Source: Arcicella rosea
Lineage (GTDB): Bacteria; Bacteroidota; Bacteroidia; Cytophagales; Spirosomataceae
NCBI RefSeq assembly: GCF_040543805.1
Contig: NZ_JBEUMS010000007.1
Coordinates: 186,001 to 250,000, forward strand
Direction: 5' to 3'
Length of the DNA stretch: 64,000 nucleotides
Numbering within the stretch: position 1 is the stretch's first letter; the number at the start of each line of letters is the position of its first letter. A program made the translations under genes and the position numbers. Positions 50,775 through 59,821 of the stretch are shown piece after piece. The notes under the pieces are model-generated. The model did not search any database. It saw only the letters and a list, made by a program, of their open reading frames with translations, and had not been told where the DNA came from.

Positions 50775-51638
50775 CTATCCAAGATAAGTTTTCAATGCTT
50801 TACTTCTTGAAGTATGTCTCAAACGACGAATCGCTTTTTCTTTGATTTGACGAACACGTTCACGAGTCAAATTGAATTTTTCTCCAATTTCTTCTAATGT
50901 CATAGCATGCTCTCCGTTCAATCCGAAATATAAAGTAACTACATCTGCTTCACGTTGCGTTAAAGTAGATAAAGCTCTTTGTACTTCACGACGAAGAGAG
51001 TCATTAATCAAGCCAGAATCTGGTTTATCTTCACCGTCATTTTCCAAAACGTCCAATAATGAATTTTCTTCACCTTGTACGAATGGTGCATCCATCGAAA
51101 CGTGACGACCCGAAATTTTTAAAGTATCAACAACTTCACCTGTTGAGATTTCTAATACTTCAGCTAATTCTTCAGGAGTAGGCTCACGCTCGAACTTCTG
51201 CTCTAATTCAGAAAAAGTTTTAGAAATTTTATTTAATGAACCTACACGGTTTAAAGGTAAACGTACAATACGAGATTGCTCAGCTAAAGCTTGCAAAATA
51301 GATTGACGAATCCACCAAACAGCATAAGAGATAAATTTAAAACCACGAGTTTCATCAAAACGTTGAGCTGCCTTAATCAAACCTAAGTTACCTTCGTTAA
51401 TTAAGTCGCCTAAGCTAAGCCCTTGATTTTGATATTGTTTTGCTACGGATACCACAAAACGAAGGTTTGCCTTCGTTAGTCTTTCTAATGAAAGTTGATC
51501 CCCGTCACGAATTTTCTGAGCTAAAATAACCTCCTCCTCTGGTGTCAATAAATCCACCTTACCAATCTCTTGTAAATATTTATCAAGTGATTGACTCTCT
51601 CTGTTAGTAATTTGCTTACTAATTTTTAGCTGTCTCAT
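50775..51638 (-). CDS. rpoD: Primary RNA polymerase sigma factor
   Basis: This 287-residue sigma-70 factor has the short form typical of Bacteroidota, without region 1.1. Regions 1.2/2 (ESQSLDKYLQEIGKVDLLTP, GNLGLIKAAQRFDETRGFKF, ISYAVWWIRQSILQAL), 3, and 4 (FNLTRERVRQIKEKAIRRLR) are complete. It recognises the TTTG / TAnnTTTG promoters seen elsewhere in the window. The gene is transcribed alone. PNPase lies 150 bases upstream on the same strand. Confidence 0.95.
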   Translation of the reverse strand: MRQLKISKQITNRESQSLDKYLQEIGKVDLLTPEEEVILAQKIRDGDQLSLERLTKANLRFVVSVAKQYQNQGLSLGDLINEGNLGLIKAAQRFDETRGFKFISYAVWWIRQSILQALAEQSRIVRLPLNRVGSLNKISKTFSELEQKFEREPTPEELAEVLEISTGEVVDTLKISGRHVSMDAPFVQGEENSLLDVLENDGEDKPDSGLINDSLRREVQRALSTLTQREADVVTLYFGLNGEHAMTLEEIGEKFNLTRERVRQIKEKAIRRLRHTSRSKALKTYLG

Positions 51639-51788
51639 ATTATACTTGTTATATTTTTAAAATGGTTAACAAATCCAAATGGTAAAAACCAAACAATTAT
51701 ATAAAGACAAAATCTTCAAAATATAATCGTTTGGTAAAATATATTTTTAATGCGTTATCAAGAGAACGTAATAAAATTCGGATTTGTT

Positions 51789-53918
51789 CTAATTTTTTTC
51801 TGGTTTTGGTAAAAGAGCTTTACGTGATAAACGGAACTTTCCAGTTTTCTTATCCACTTCAATCAATTTTACTTTTACTTGTTCTCCAATTTGTAATACA
51901 CCTTCTACTGTTTCTAAACGTTCCCATTTAATTTCAGAGATGTGTAATAAACCATCTTTGCCCGGTAAGAACTCAACAAATGCTCCAAATGGCATAATTG
52001 ATTTTACAATACCATCGTAAACTTCTCCTTCTTCTGGAATCATTACAATTCCTTTAACCATTGCAACGGCTTTATCCATTGACTCTTTGTTTGAAGAGAA
52101 AATAGAAACATAACCACCGTCTGGTTTTTCTTCAATTGTAACAGTTGCTCCAGATTGTTTTTGAATATCTTGAACGATTTTACCACCCGGTCCGATTACT
52201 GAACCAATTTGGTCTTTCAAGATTTTAATAACCATTGCTCTTGGAGTATGTGGTTTCAATTCAGCTCTCGTTGTTTCGATAGCTTCTTTCATTTTACCCA
52301 AAATGTGTAAACGACCACGTTTTGCTTGATCCAAAGCTTCTGCCAATACTTCATAAGAAAGTCCGTCAACTTTAATATCCATTTGACAAGCAGTGATACC
52401 ATTTTCAGTACCAGTTACTTTGAAGTCCATATCTCCTAAATGATCTTCATCACCTAAAATATCAGAAAGAACAGCATATTTACCAGTGTTAGGGTCAGAA
52501 ATTAAACCCATAGCAATACCAGAAACAGGCGCTTTGATTTTCACACCAGCATCCATCAATGCTAAAGTACCAGCACAAACAGTAGCCATTGACGAAGAAC
52601 CATTTGATTCTAAAATATCAGAAACTACACGAATTGTATAAGGATTGTCAACATCAGCAGGTAATACTTTTTTAATAGCACGCATCGCTAAGTTACCATG
52701 ACCAATTTCACGGCGACCAGGGCCTCTGTTTGGTCTAACTTCACCTGTAGAGAAACCTGGGAAGTTGTAGTGTAACATAAAACGGTTATAACCAGACGTC
52801 ATCGCTTGATCAACGATTTGTTCATCTAATTTCGTTCCTAATGTTACTGTTGTAAGTGATTGAGTTTCACCACGAGTAAATACTGCTGAACCGTGTGGAG
52901 AAGGTAAATAATCAACTTCGCAAGTAATTTGACGAATTTCGTCTAATTTACGACCATCTAAACGATAACGTTCGTTCAATACTAATTGACGAGCCGCTTC
53001 TTTTTCGATGTCATGAAAATACCATTTTGCTAAAGTTTTATTAACAGTAGAATCTTCTGGTAATGAAGTGAAATATTCATCTTCAATTGCTTTGAATGAT
53101 TCTTTTCTGCCGTTTTTACTTGGGTTAGCTAATTTTACAGCTTCATAGAATTTAGTAAAATAAGTATCCCAAAGGAATTTCTTCAATTCTTCATCATGTG
53201 TTTCGTGATTGTAAACACGCTTTTCTGTTTTACCAGTTTCAGCAGTTAATTCAATCAAAGCTGCACATTGAATTCTAATGGCGTCATGCGCAATTTTCAA
53301 AGCCGCAAGCATATCAGTTTCAGAAATTTCATTTCCTTCACCTTCTACCATCAAAATATCGTTTACGTTTGCTGCAACTAATAATTCTAATTCAGCATTG
53401 GCAATTTGTGATGAAAGAGGATTAACAACAAATTCTCCGTTGATTTTTGCTACACGTACTTCTGAAATTGGACCATTGAATGGAATATCTGATACTGCCA
53501 AACAAGCTGCAGCCGCTAAACCTGCAAAAGCATCAGGAGTGATTTCTGAATCAGCAGAAATCATCGTAATCATTACTTGTGTATCAGCGTGATAATCTGA
53601 AGGGAAAGTAGGGCGTAAAGCTCTATCTACTAAACGGCTAACTAAAATTTCATAATCAGAAAGTCTAGATTCACGTCGTAAAAAACCTCCTGGGATTTTA
53701 CCTGCAGAGGCGAATTTTTCTTGGTAATCAACTGATAAAGGTAAAAAATCAGTTCCTTCTTTGGCTGTTGGGCTTGATACCACAGTTGCCAAAAGCATCA
53801 TGTTTCCGCTTCTCACGACCACAGACCCATCTGCCTGTTTTGCGAGTTTACCTGTTTCGATGGTAATTTCTTTACCATCGGGCATTATTATTTTCTTCGT
53901 AATTACGTTAAAAGACAT
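51789..53918 (-). CDS. pnp: Polynucleotide phosphorylase
   Basis: This is a 709-residue exoribonuclease. Two RNase PH domains (GIPGGFLRRESRLSDYEILV for the first; FPGFSTGEVRPNRGPGRREI and HGNLAMRAIKKVLP for the second), a KH domain (IGSVIGPGGKIVQDIQKQSG) and an S1 domain (EGEVYDGIVKSIMPFGAFVE) are in the normal order. It degrades RNA 3'-5' using phosphate. rpsO lies upstream, as in many bacteria. The leader between them contains inverted repeats, noted separately. Confidence 0.97.
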   Translation of the reverse strand: MSFNVITKKIIMPDGKEITIETGKLAKQADGSVVVRSGNMMLLATVVSSPTAKEGTDFLPLSVDYQEKFASAGKIPGGFLRRESRLSDYEILVSRLVDRALRPTFPSDYHADTQVMITMISADSEITPDAFAGLAAAACLAVSDIPFNGPISEVRVAKINGEFVVNPLSSQIANAELELLVAANVNDILMVEGEGNEISETDMLAALKIAHDAIRIQCAALIELTAETGKTEKRVYNHETHDEELKKFLWDTYFTKFYEAVKLANPSKNGRKESFKAIEDEYFTSLPEDSTVNKTLAKWYFHDIEKEAARQLVLNERYRLDGRKLDEIRQITCEVDYLPSPHGSAVFTRGETQSLTTVTLGTKLDEQIVDQAMTSGYNRFMLHYNFPGFSTGEVRPNRGPGRREIGHGNLAMRAIKKVLPADVDNPYTIRVVSDILESNGSSSMATVCAGTLALMDAGVKIKAPVSGIAMGLISDPNTGKYAVLSDILGDEDHLGDMDFKVTGTENGITACQMDIKVDGLSYEVLAEALDQAKRGRLHILGKMKEAIETTRAELKPHTPRAMVIKILKDQIGSVIGPGGKIVQDIQKQSGATVTIEEKPDGGYVSIFSSNKESMDKAVAMVKGIVMIPEEGEVYDGIVKSIMPFGAFVEFLPGKDGLLHISEIKWERLETVEGVLQIGEQVKVKLIEVDKKTGKFRLSRKALLPKPEKN

Positions 53919-54001
53919 ATATTTTGATTAATTACCTTGTTGGATTAATTATTTAACGTATCGAACAAGGTTTTTGTTGGATGTTGATTCGCATATTCTC
54001 T

Positions 54002-54128
54002 GTTCGTCAATGCTCAATTTATCGTTAAATTGTCTAGAGAAACTACTTTACTGACGAACCACAAAAAATTGACGAGTACCCAAAGAGAGGAAATGTAAGC
54101 AGGGAATCTTTTTCAAGACTCCCTGCTT
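54002..54128 (-). promoter_or_regulatory. Stem-loops in the rpsO-pnp interval
   Basis: gttcgtca (54002-54009) and tgacgaac (54052-54059) can pair over a 42-base span. A second stem, aagcagggaatctt (54097-54110) with aagactccctgctt (54115-54128), follows rpsO. There is no good T-run, so RNase-processing or pnp leader control is a reasonable guess. In E. coli this interval is an RNase III target. Confidence 0.45.
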
Positions 54129-54138
54129 TGAAAGAAAA

Positions 54139-54420
54139 TTACTTTCTAATGCCTAGTTCAGCAATGATAGCACGGTAACGAGTAATATCTGTTTTGATTA
54201 AATAATCTAACAAACTTCTACGTTTACCAACCAACTTCAAAAGACCCATACGAGTAGAGTGATCCTTTTTGTTTTTCTTTAAGTGTTCTGTCAAATGAGA
54301 GATTCTGAAAGTAAACAAAGCGATTTGCGACTCTGCAGAACCAGTATCAATTTTTGACTTCTCATGTCCACGAGATTCGAAAATCCCCTGTTTTACTTCT
54401 GAAGTTAAATACATCTTCAA
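54139..54420 (-). CDS. rpsO: Ribosomal protein S15
   Basis: This is a 93-residue S15 (MYLTSEVKQGIFE start region, GSAESQIALFTFRISHLTEH, HSTRMGLLKLVGKRRSLLDY). It binds the central domain of 16S rRNA early in 30S assembly. Starting at the second Met (54414) would give 91 residues, closer to the usual length of 89-90. The promoter at 54455-54486 fits either choice. pnp follows downstream. Confidence 0.96.
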   Translation of the reverse strand: MKMYLTSEVKQGIFESRGHEKSKIDTGSAESQIALFTFRISHLTEHLKKNKKDHSTRMGLLKLVGKRRSLLDYLIKTDITRYRAIIAELGIRK

Positions 54421-54454
54421 CCAGTTTTAAATTGTTATATAATATGAAAACGTG

Positions 54455-54486
54455 CAAAATTAACGTTTTTTTTGTCTATTAGCAAA
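54455..54486 (-). promoter_or_regulatory. rpsO promoter
   Basis: On the minus strand TTTG (54483-54486) precedes TAATTTTG (54455-54462) by 20 bases. CACG follows, near the GCACC of the tRNA promoters. The ATG is 35-40 bases downstream. Confidence 0.75.
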
Positions 54487-54494
54487 TCTAATCC

Positions 54495-55976
54495 TTAATT
54501 ATTAAAGAATCTCTTTGAAAACTTTAGTTTTTTGAAACTTTCTTTGGCTTGATTGAAGTAAACGATGTAAGCATCGCTTTCAAAAAGACGAGAATCGTTT
54601 TTGGCTTTATTTAGGAAGTATAAACCAATAAGAAACAATACTGTATTGGAAAGCCAAGCACCGATTTGAACGATTACTCTACTTTCCTTTGCAGCTTTGT
54701 CACCTTGCTGTGTCATTACATACATTAAAATAAAGAACACAATGGCAATAACCACTGGCAAACCAAAACCTCCTTTTTTGATAATACCTCCCAATGGTGC
54801 TCCAATGAGAAACATTACAAAAACCGCAATAGCATTGGTGAATTTATGATGCCATTCAAGATTGGTCTTTCTAAAATCTTCGTCTTTTGACTTTAAGGCT
54901 GAAACATTACTTTCTGCAAAACTTAAAACATTATTGGTTTGAGAAATAGCAAAATCAAGTACTTGAAAAGGATTAGCGGTTCTATTATCTCTTTTTTTGA
55001 TGAGTGAATCCACACTACTCATCTTCATTTTTTTAAGTTTTTTTTGTTCTTCCGTTAATGGAAGAGGCAATCTATTCATTTCAAAAAGATAATATGAACG
55101 AGAATTATCATAGAAATTTTCTTTAATTCTATTAAAATCTCTTTTGAGTGAATCAGCATCTTTAGCTAATTCATCATAACTTCTCATCATTTGATAATGC
55201 TTAAATTGCTCTTCTTCTGTTTTGTGCATATCAAAGGCTGCTAAACTCATCACTACTTTACTCTTCGTAAAGGCATGAGTTACCATATCCGTCTGGTTGG
55301 TATTACTTGTTTTGTCTGCATCTTCTACGTAGTCATTGCCATTGAAAAGCTCAAAAATCAAATATTGTTTATCCATGATGGTGTACATCAAAGCAGAATC
55401 AGCTAAAGTTAGATGTTTGTTTCCATCATTTTTTGTGTGGTCGAAAATGACAATGTTTTTTAAGGTTTTATTGTCAGCATATTTTTTTGATACTTTAATA
55501 CTGTATCCTGGTAAGTCATTATAAAAAATTCCTTCTTTAATATTTAATGTAGTTTTTGTGGTTTTGATATCATAAAGTAGTCTATAACCTTTTAAGTTTG
55601 CCCAAGGTAAAGCAACATTATTGAACCAAAATGCAAAAACACTAATAAATACTGTAATTACAAACATGGGTTGCATAGCACGGGTAATGGAAATTCCAGC
55701 ACTTTTAATAGCAGTTAGTTCAAAAAACTCTCCCAATTTTCCATAAGTCATTAGTGTAGAAAGTAGCATCGCCAAAGGTAAAGCGATGGGAATTGTGATT
55801 AGACTAAAATAGAAAAAAAGCTCAAAATATACTTCAATGCCCAAATCTTTTCCGAAAAGGTCGGCGAAATACACTAAAATAAGTCTCATCAAAAAAATAA
55901 AAATGACTACAGCTAATGTTAAAACAAAAGGTTGCCAGAAGGCTTTGATGATAAGTTTATCAAGTTTCTTAATCAT
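54495..55976 (-). CDS. LptF/LptG-family lipopolysaccharide export permease (YjgP/YjgQ)
   Basis: This is a 493-residue permease of the LptF/LptG family. Three hydrophobic helices near the N-terminus (about 15-105) and three near the C-terminus (about 385-470) surround a periplasmic beta-jellyroll. The first helices read AVVIFIFLMRLILVYFADLF and YFSLITIPIALPLAMLLSTL. The family exports LPS with LptB. Only one of the LptF/G pair is present here, and which of the two cannot be decided. A Lys/Asp-rich middle region (about 190-350) is longer than in proteobacterial LptF/G. Confidence 0.88.
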   Translation of the reverse strand: MIKKLDKLIIKAFWQPFVLTLAVVIFIFLMRLILVYFADLFGKDLGIEVYFELFFYFSLITIPIALPLAMLLSTLMTYGKLGEFFELTAIKSAGISITRAMQPMFVITVFISVFAFWFNNVALPWANLKGYRLLYDIKTTKTTLNIKEGIFYNDLPGYSIKVSKKYADNKTLKNIVIFDHTKNDGNKHLTLADSALMYTIMDKQYLIFELFNGNDYVEDADKTSNTNQTDMVTHAFTKSKVVMSLAAFDMHKTEEEQFKHYQMMRSYDELAKDADSLKRDFNRIKENFYDNSRSYYLFEMNRLPLPLTEEQKKLKKMKMSSVDSLIKKRDNRTANPFQVLDFAISQTNNVLSFAESNVSALKSKDEDFRKTNLEWHHKFTNAIAVFVMFLIGAPLGGIIKKGGFGLPVVIAIVFFILMYVMTQQGDKAAKESRVIVQIGAWLSNTVLFLIGLYFLNKAKNDSRLFESDAYIVYFNQAKESFKKLKFSKRFFNN

Positions 55977-55989
55977 ATAGTATAATTAA

Positions 55990-56024
55990 AACGCTCGTAT
56001 TTCATCAAATGAAACACGAGCGTT
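55990..56024 (-). terminator. Hairpin after the START-like gene
   Basis: aacgctcgtatttcat (55990 onward) pairs with atgaaacacgagcgtt (56009-56024) with a small bulge. It lies downstream of the minus-strand START-like gene and before lptF/G. Confidence 0.65.
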
Positions 56025-56089
56025 GTGTGCGTCTGTTCAAAGAAACGCAAAATTAAATATTTTTGAGTTGATACGCTTGTTAAATAAGC

Positions 56090-56482
56090 TTAATTGCCAA
56101 CAATTTCTTTGAGTTTATAGATTAAATCTTCCCATAACTCACTCAATTCATTGTCGTCTGTGTTATCAGAGTAATCAACAATTTTCAAATAGGTTGAACC
56201 CGTCAAATCACTTACTTCCATCTTGAATTCGATATAGTTATGGTCACGATCTTCAGGACTACTTGGTAAAAAATCAAATTTTGCTGATTTATTTAACCTC
56301 AATTGTGAAAGTTTTGCAATGTGGCTATCACCATCCCAAGAAAAATCAAACGTCGAACTGTCTTTCAATGTGACTTTCTCTGCAAACCACTGTTGTAAGC
56401 CAGATGCCGAGCTGATGTAAGGAAAAAGTACCTTAGGAGAGGCTCTCAATTCAAATTCTACAATAAATTTATGTTTGCTCAT
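56090..56482 (-). CDS. START-like domain protein
   Basis: This is a 130-residue single-domain protein with the Bet v1/START helix-grip pattern: LRASPKVLFPYISSASGLQQ, WFAEKVTLKDSSTFDFSWDG, and the C-terminal helix LSELWEDLIYKLKEIVG. It has no signal peptide. The role in Bacteroidota is unknown, and AHSA1-type hydrophobic ligand binding is the family expectation. It has a promoter about 100 bases upstream and a structured leader. A START_2-type assignment is likely, although no database check was made. Confidence 0.85.
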   Translation of the reverse strand: MSKHKFIVEFELRASPKVLFPYISSASGLQQWFAEKVTLKDSSTFDFSWDGDSHIAKLSQLRLNKSAKFDFLPSSPEDRDHNYIEFKMEVSDLTGSTYLKIVDYSDNTDDNELSELWEDLIYKLKEIVGN

Positions 56483-56514
56483 AATCCTAACATTTAAAGG
56501 TATTTAAATCACTA

Positions 56515-56558
56515 AATTACTCGTCTCCATAGTTTGAGGAGATAGGGGTCGAGTAATT
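56515..56558 (-). promoter_or_regulatory. Structured leader of the START-like gene
   Basis: The outer stem AATTACTCG (56515-56523) with CGAGTAATT (56550-56558) encloses an inner stem TCTCC with GGAGA (about 56524-56542) and a seven-base internal bulge (taggggt). It lies between the promoter at 56581 and the start codon at 56482. No T-run follows, so it is not a simple terminator. Both this and the promoter fall in the 329-base gap 56483-56811, whose remainder I see as unstructured A/T-rich sequence. Confidence 0.55.
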
Positions 56559-56580
56559 GACTACCGAAACTCTGTTTTGG

Positions 56581-56611
56581 CAAAGGTATAAATGTTAGAG
56601 AAATACGCAAG
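56581..56611 (-). promoter_or_regulatory. Promoter of the START-like gene
   Basis: On the minus strand TACCTTTG (plus 56581-56588) matches TAnnTTTG. CTTG, one base from TTTG, lies 19 bases upstream (56608-56611). The implied 5' leader is about 90 bases and includes the stem at 56515-56558. Confidence 0.65.
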
Positions 56612-56766
56612 CTTTTTTTTTAATTTCAAAAAATTTACTTTTTTTTTGATAAAAAAAGCATCTGCTTTCCTTCTTGATTCTCAATTATTTATAATGAATA
56701 TTGATTGTAAAACGGTTAAAAGAAAAAAATATTTTCAATAAAAAATGAAAGTATTTGTCAAATCAC

Positions 56767-56797
56767 TTTGCATTTGAACACAAAAGTGCTAATTTTG
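56767..56797 (+). promoter_or_regulatory. Promoter of tRNA-Met
   Basis: TTTG (56767-56770), a 19-base spacer and TAATTTTG (56790-56797) form a perfect consensus. It is followed directly by CACC, so the box reads TTTTGCACC as in the other tRNA promoters here. Confidence 0.85.
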
Positions 56798-56811
56798 CAC
56801 CACAATACGAC

Positions 56812-56885
56812 AGCGGGATAGCTCAGATGGTTAGAGCGTAGGATTCATAACCCTAAGGTCGGCAGTTCGATCCTGCTTCCCGCTA
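56812..56885 (+). tRNA. tRNA with CAT anticodon (elongator Met, or Ile2)
   Basis: The acceptor AGCGGGA pairs with TCCCGCT, with discriminator A and length 74. The anticodon loop is TTCATAA, giving CAT. The first acceptor pair is A-T, so it lacks the C1-A72 mismatch of bacterial initiator tRNA. The anticodon stem TAGGA/CCCTA has an A-C mismatch at its last pair. Whether it is charged with Met or, after lysidine modification, Ile cannot be decided by eye. CCA is not encoded. Confidence 0.88.
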
Positions 56886-56891
56886 CTTATT

Positions 56892-56930
56892 AAAAGCGTA
56901 ATTAATTGAACTTCAATTGGTTACGCTTTT
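56892..56930 (+). terminator. Terminator after tRNA-Met
   Basis: The arms aaaagcgtaattaattgaa (56892-56910) and ttcaattggttacgctttt (56912-56930) pair almost fully, followed by tctttttt. Confidence 0.8.
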
Positions 56931-56974
56931 TCTTTTTTAATCTGTTTTTAGTGTTTACTAATCTGTAAATATCT

Positions 56975-58693
56975 ATGCTTTTACAACCCATAGTTAATCT
57001 TGTAGAAATTCTTTCGAGAAAAGATGTTAATCATGCTATCATTTCTCCCGGTTCAAGAAATGCTCCGTTGACGATTGCTTTGGTTCGTCATCCAGATATT
57101 AAAACGCTATCAATTTCTGACGAACGTTCGGCTGCTTTTATTGCCATGGGAATGGCGCAAAACCTTAAAAAACCTGTTGCAATTTGTTGTACTTCTGGCT
57201 CGGCAGCTTATAATTATGCACCAGCTGTTGCGGAAGCTTTTTTTCAGGAAATTCCTCTGATTATTCTTACTGCAGATAGACCCAAAGAGTGGATTCATCA
57301 ACATGATGGACAAACGATTTATCAAACAGATATTTTTGGAAAACATGTAAAGCAAAGCTTTGAAATAGGAGCAGATTATAGTCATCCTGATGCTATTTGG
57401 CATATTGAGCGTACAGTAAATCATGCTGTTAATTTGGCAAATACTTTTCCAAAAGGACCAGTTCATATTAATATTCCATTAAGAGAGCCTTTTTATCCTG
57501 CTGAAAATGAGCAGATTAATTTTGATAATGATGTTAGAGTAATTGAAAGATTAGATACAGAAAATACACTTTCAAAAGAAGTTTGGACATCTCTTTTACA
57601 AAGTATTGAACAATATGATAGAGTGTTAATTGCTGGTGGACAAAGCGAATATAATCCAGCTTTAACTGCCGTTTTACAGAAATTACAAGATGAATTTAAC
57701 TTCCCAATCCTTGGTGATGCTATTGCTAATTTGAAATTTGATGTAATCTCAAATCATGATATTTTTCTGAATCAAGATGCTGATAATTTAAGACCAGAAC
57801 TCTTAATTACTTTTGGAAAATCCTTTATTTCAAAGAGTTTTAAAACTTTTTTGCGTAAAAATAAAGCCATTGAACATTGGCATTTAAGTCTTGATAATCA
57901 CTTGATTGACACTTTTCAATCTTTGACGAAAGTAATTCCTGTTCAGCCTCTGTATTTTTTTGAGAAACTCCTTGAAGATGTTGATTTTGAACAATTTAGA
58001 AATGGTGATGATGAAGAAAGAGATGGCTTTTATTTAGATGAATGGAAAAAAAATGATTTTAAAGCTAAGAGTTATCTTGAACATTTCTTTTTAGCAGATT
58101 TTCACCAAAAACAACTCAATGAATTTTATGCGATTAAGAAATTATTAGATGCCTTGCCAGCCGATAGTCAATTGCATTTAGCGAATTCTATGTCGGTTCG
58201 TTATGCAAATTATATCGGTACTGCTCCTGAAAAACAAATAGAAACCTTTGCCAACAGAGGAACAAGTGGAATTGATGGTTGTGTAAGTACTGCTTTAGGA
58301 GCTGCTTTGAGTACGAATAAATTAGTCTATTTGTTAATCGGTGACTTAGCTTTCTTTTACGACAGAAATGCTCTTTGGAATCGTTATGTTCCTGATAATC
58401 TGCGTATTATTTTAATCAACAATCACGGAGGTGGAATTTTTAGAATGATTGATGGGCCAAGTAAACAAGCTGAATTAGCAGATTATTTTGAAACGGTTCA
58501 ATCTTATAACGCTGAAAAAACTGCTTTAGAAGCTGATATAGCTTATTTTAATGCTAAAACAGTGGATGAGTTTCATGCTTTATCAACAGCTTTCCTTGAA
58601 CCTGATGGAAAAGCAAAAATTTTTGAAATTGAAACGAATAGCGTTTATAATACTGAAATATTCAAACAATTTAAGGCTGGCTTTTCGGCCTAG
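56975..58693 (+). CDS. menD: 2-Succinyl-5-enolpyruvyl-6-hydroxy-3-cyclohexene-1-carboxylate synthase
   Basis: This 572-residue ThDP-dependent enzyme makes SEPHCHC from isochorismate and 2-oxoglutarate for menaquinone. The N-terminal block ISPGSRNAPLTIALVRHPDI, with Glu within SDERSAAF activating ThDP, is typical of MenD. The C-terminal ThDP diphosphate region is GDLAFFYDRNALWN followed by NNHGGGIFRM. No other men genes are next to it. It is transcribed after the tRNA-Met terminator, possibly with its own promoter, and ends at a shared terminator. Confidence 0.95.
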   Translation: MLLQPIVNLVEILSRKDVNHAIISPGSRNAPLTIALVRHPDIKTLSISDERSAAFIAMGMAQNLKKPVAICCTSGSAAYNYAPAVAEAFFQEIPLIILTADRPKEWIHQHDGQTIYQTDIFGKHVKQSFEIGADYSHPDAIWHIERTVNHAVNLANTFPKGPVHINIPLREPFYPAENEQINFDNDVRVIERLDTENTLSKEVWTSLLQSIEQYDRVLIAGGQSEYNPALTAVLQKLQDEFNFPILGDAIANLKFDVISNHDIFLNQDADNLRPELLITFGKSFISKSFKTFLRKNKAIEHWHLSLDNHLIDTFQSLTKVIPVQPLYFFEKLLEDVDFEQFRNGDDEERDGFYLDEWKKNDFKAKSYLEHFFLADFHQKQLNEFYAIKKLLDALPADSQLHLANSMSVRYANYIGTAPEKQIETFANRGTSGIDGCVSTALGAALSTNKLVYLLIGDLAFFYDRNALWNRYVPDNLRIILINNHGGGIFRMIDGPSKQAELADYFETVQSYNAEKTALEADIAYFNAKTVDEFHALSTAFLEPDGKAKIFEIETNSVYNTEIFKQFKAGFSA

Positions 58694-58698
58694 TTGAT

Positions 58699-58739
58699 AA
58701 CAAAAAAGACTTTACGATGAGTGTAAAGTCTTTTTTGTT
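58699..58739. terminator. Bidirectional terminator between menD and TPR lipoprotein genes
   Basis: The 17-base perfect arms aacaaaaaagactttac (58699-58715) and gtaaagtcttttttgtt (58723-58739) overlap the last bases of the minus-strand lipoprotein gene. Confidence 0.9.
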
Positions 58740-59640
58740 ATTTAATTTCTATACTGTTATCAAGCTTTTTGGCTTCTGTAAATTTGGCTTGTGCTTCCGC
58801 TTCTTTTCCGATTTTTCTAAAATAATAGCCTAAATTCCTCAGTGTATAAGCATTTTGTGGGTTAATTCTCAAGGAGCGTTCCAACGTTTCTTTCGCCTGT
58901 TCTAGTTTGCCAATCTGTAATAAAATGTATCCGTAATTATTCAAATAAATGGCATCTGTTGGTTTTATAGCGATGGCTTGTTCAGAAAATACTTTTGCTT
59001 CTTGAAATTTTTGCTCTTCTGAAAGTATAAAAGCAAGATTATTCAAAGCAAAATCTTGTTTTGGATTAATAGCGATTGCCTTCTGAAAATCTTTCTTCGC
59101 TAAATCATACTGCTTATTTTCAAAGTAAATAAAACCATGATTTGAATAAGCTTCCGCATTTTTTGGATTGATTCTCAATGCTTTCTCATAATCTGCTGTA
59201 GCACCTGATGAATTATTCAACTGTACTTTTACATTTCCCAAGCTCACAAAGTAAAAAGAAGAATCTTTAAAAGGAACGGCTATTTTCTCTAAATCCACCA
59301 AGCTGTTTTGGAAATCACCTTTCTGAAAAAATATTTCTGAACGATTGTAATAAGCTTCCCAATACTTTTTATCAAGCTCAATGGCTTTATCTAAATCTAC
59401 CAAAGCTTCATCCAGTTTATCTAACTTTTGGTAAGCTAAAGCTCTGTTATTGAAGGCATCTGCAAAATCTGGATTTTGAATAATGGCTTCATCGAACCAA
59501 TGAATGGCTTCTTGGTACTCTTTATCTTTTAATTTATAATTACCTCTTTGAAAGAATTTAATGGCTTCTTCTTTTTTATCAGCTCCGCAAGAGAAAAAAA
59601 TCAGGCAAGAGAGTATGAATAGGATTGATTTATTTTTCAC
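58738..59640 (-). CDS. TPR-repeat lipoprotein
   Basis: This is a 300-residue protein. The signal ends in a lipobox with Cys18 (ILSCLIFFSCG). At least seven tetratricopeptide repeats follow from residue 28, each of the 34-residue WFDEAIIQNPDFADAFNNRA type. TPR arrays form protein-binding surfaces, and as a lipoprotein it is anchored in the envelope. The partner is unknown. No other gene is in its operon. Confidence 0.88.
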   Translation of the reverse strand: MKNKSILFILSCLIFFSCGADKKEEAIKFFQRGNYKLKDKEYQEAIHWFDEAIIQNPDFADAFNNRALAYQKLDKLDEALVDLDKAIELDKKYWEAYYNRSEIFFQKGDFQNSLVDLEKIAVPFKDSSFYFVSLGNVKVQLNNSSGATADYEKALRINPKNAEAYSNHGFIYFENKQYDLAKKDFQKAIAINPKQDFALNNLAFILSEEQKFQEAKVFSEQAIAIKPTDAIYLNNYGYILLQIGKLEQAKETLERSLRINPQNAYTLRNLGYYFRKIGKEAEAQAKFTEAKKLDNSIEIK

Positions 59641-59821
59641 TAATATTAATGTGTTTGTTTGTATAAGACTATGTTTAATCTTTGAATGAAATTTTCACAT
59701 TCAATTTCGGCTTCAAAATTACTACAAATTGTTGAGAACGACTCATGCTAATTATTTTCAATTGTTTTTTGAAAAATTAGGAAGACTGACCTTGAAACTA
59801 TGACTTTAACGCTTTTGTTTC

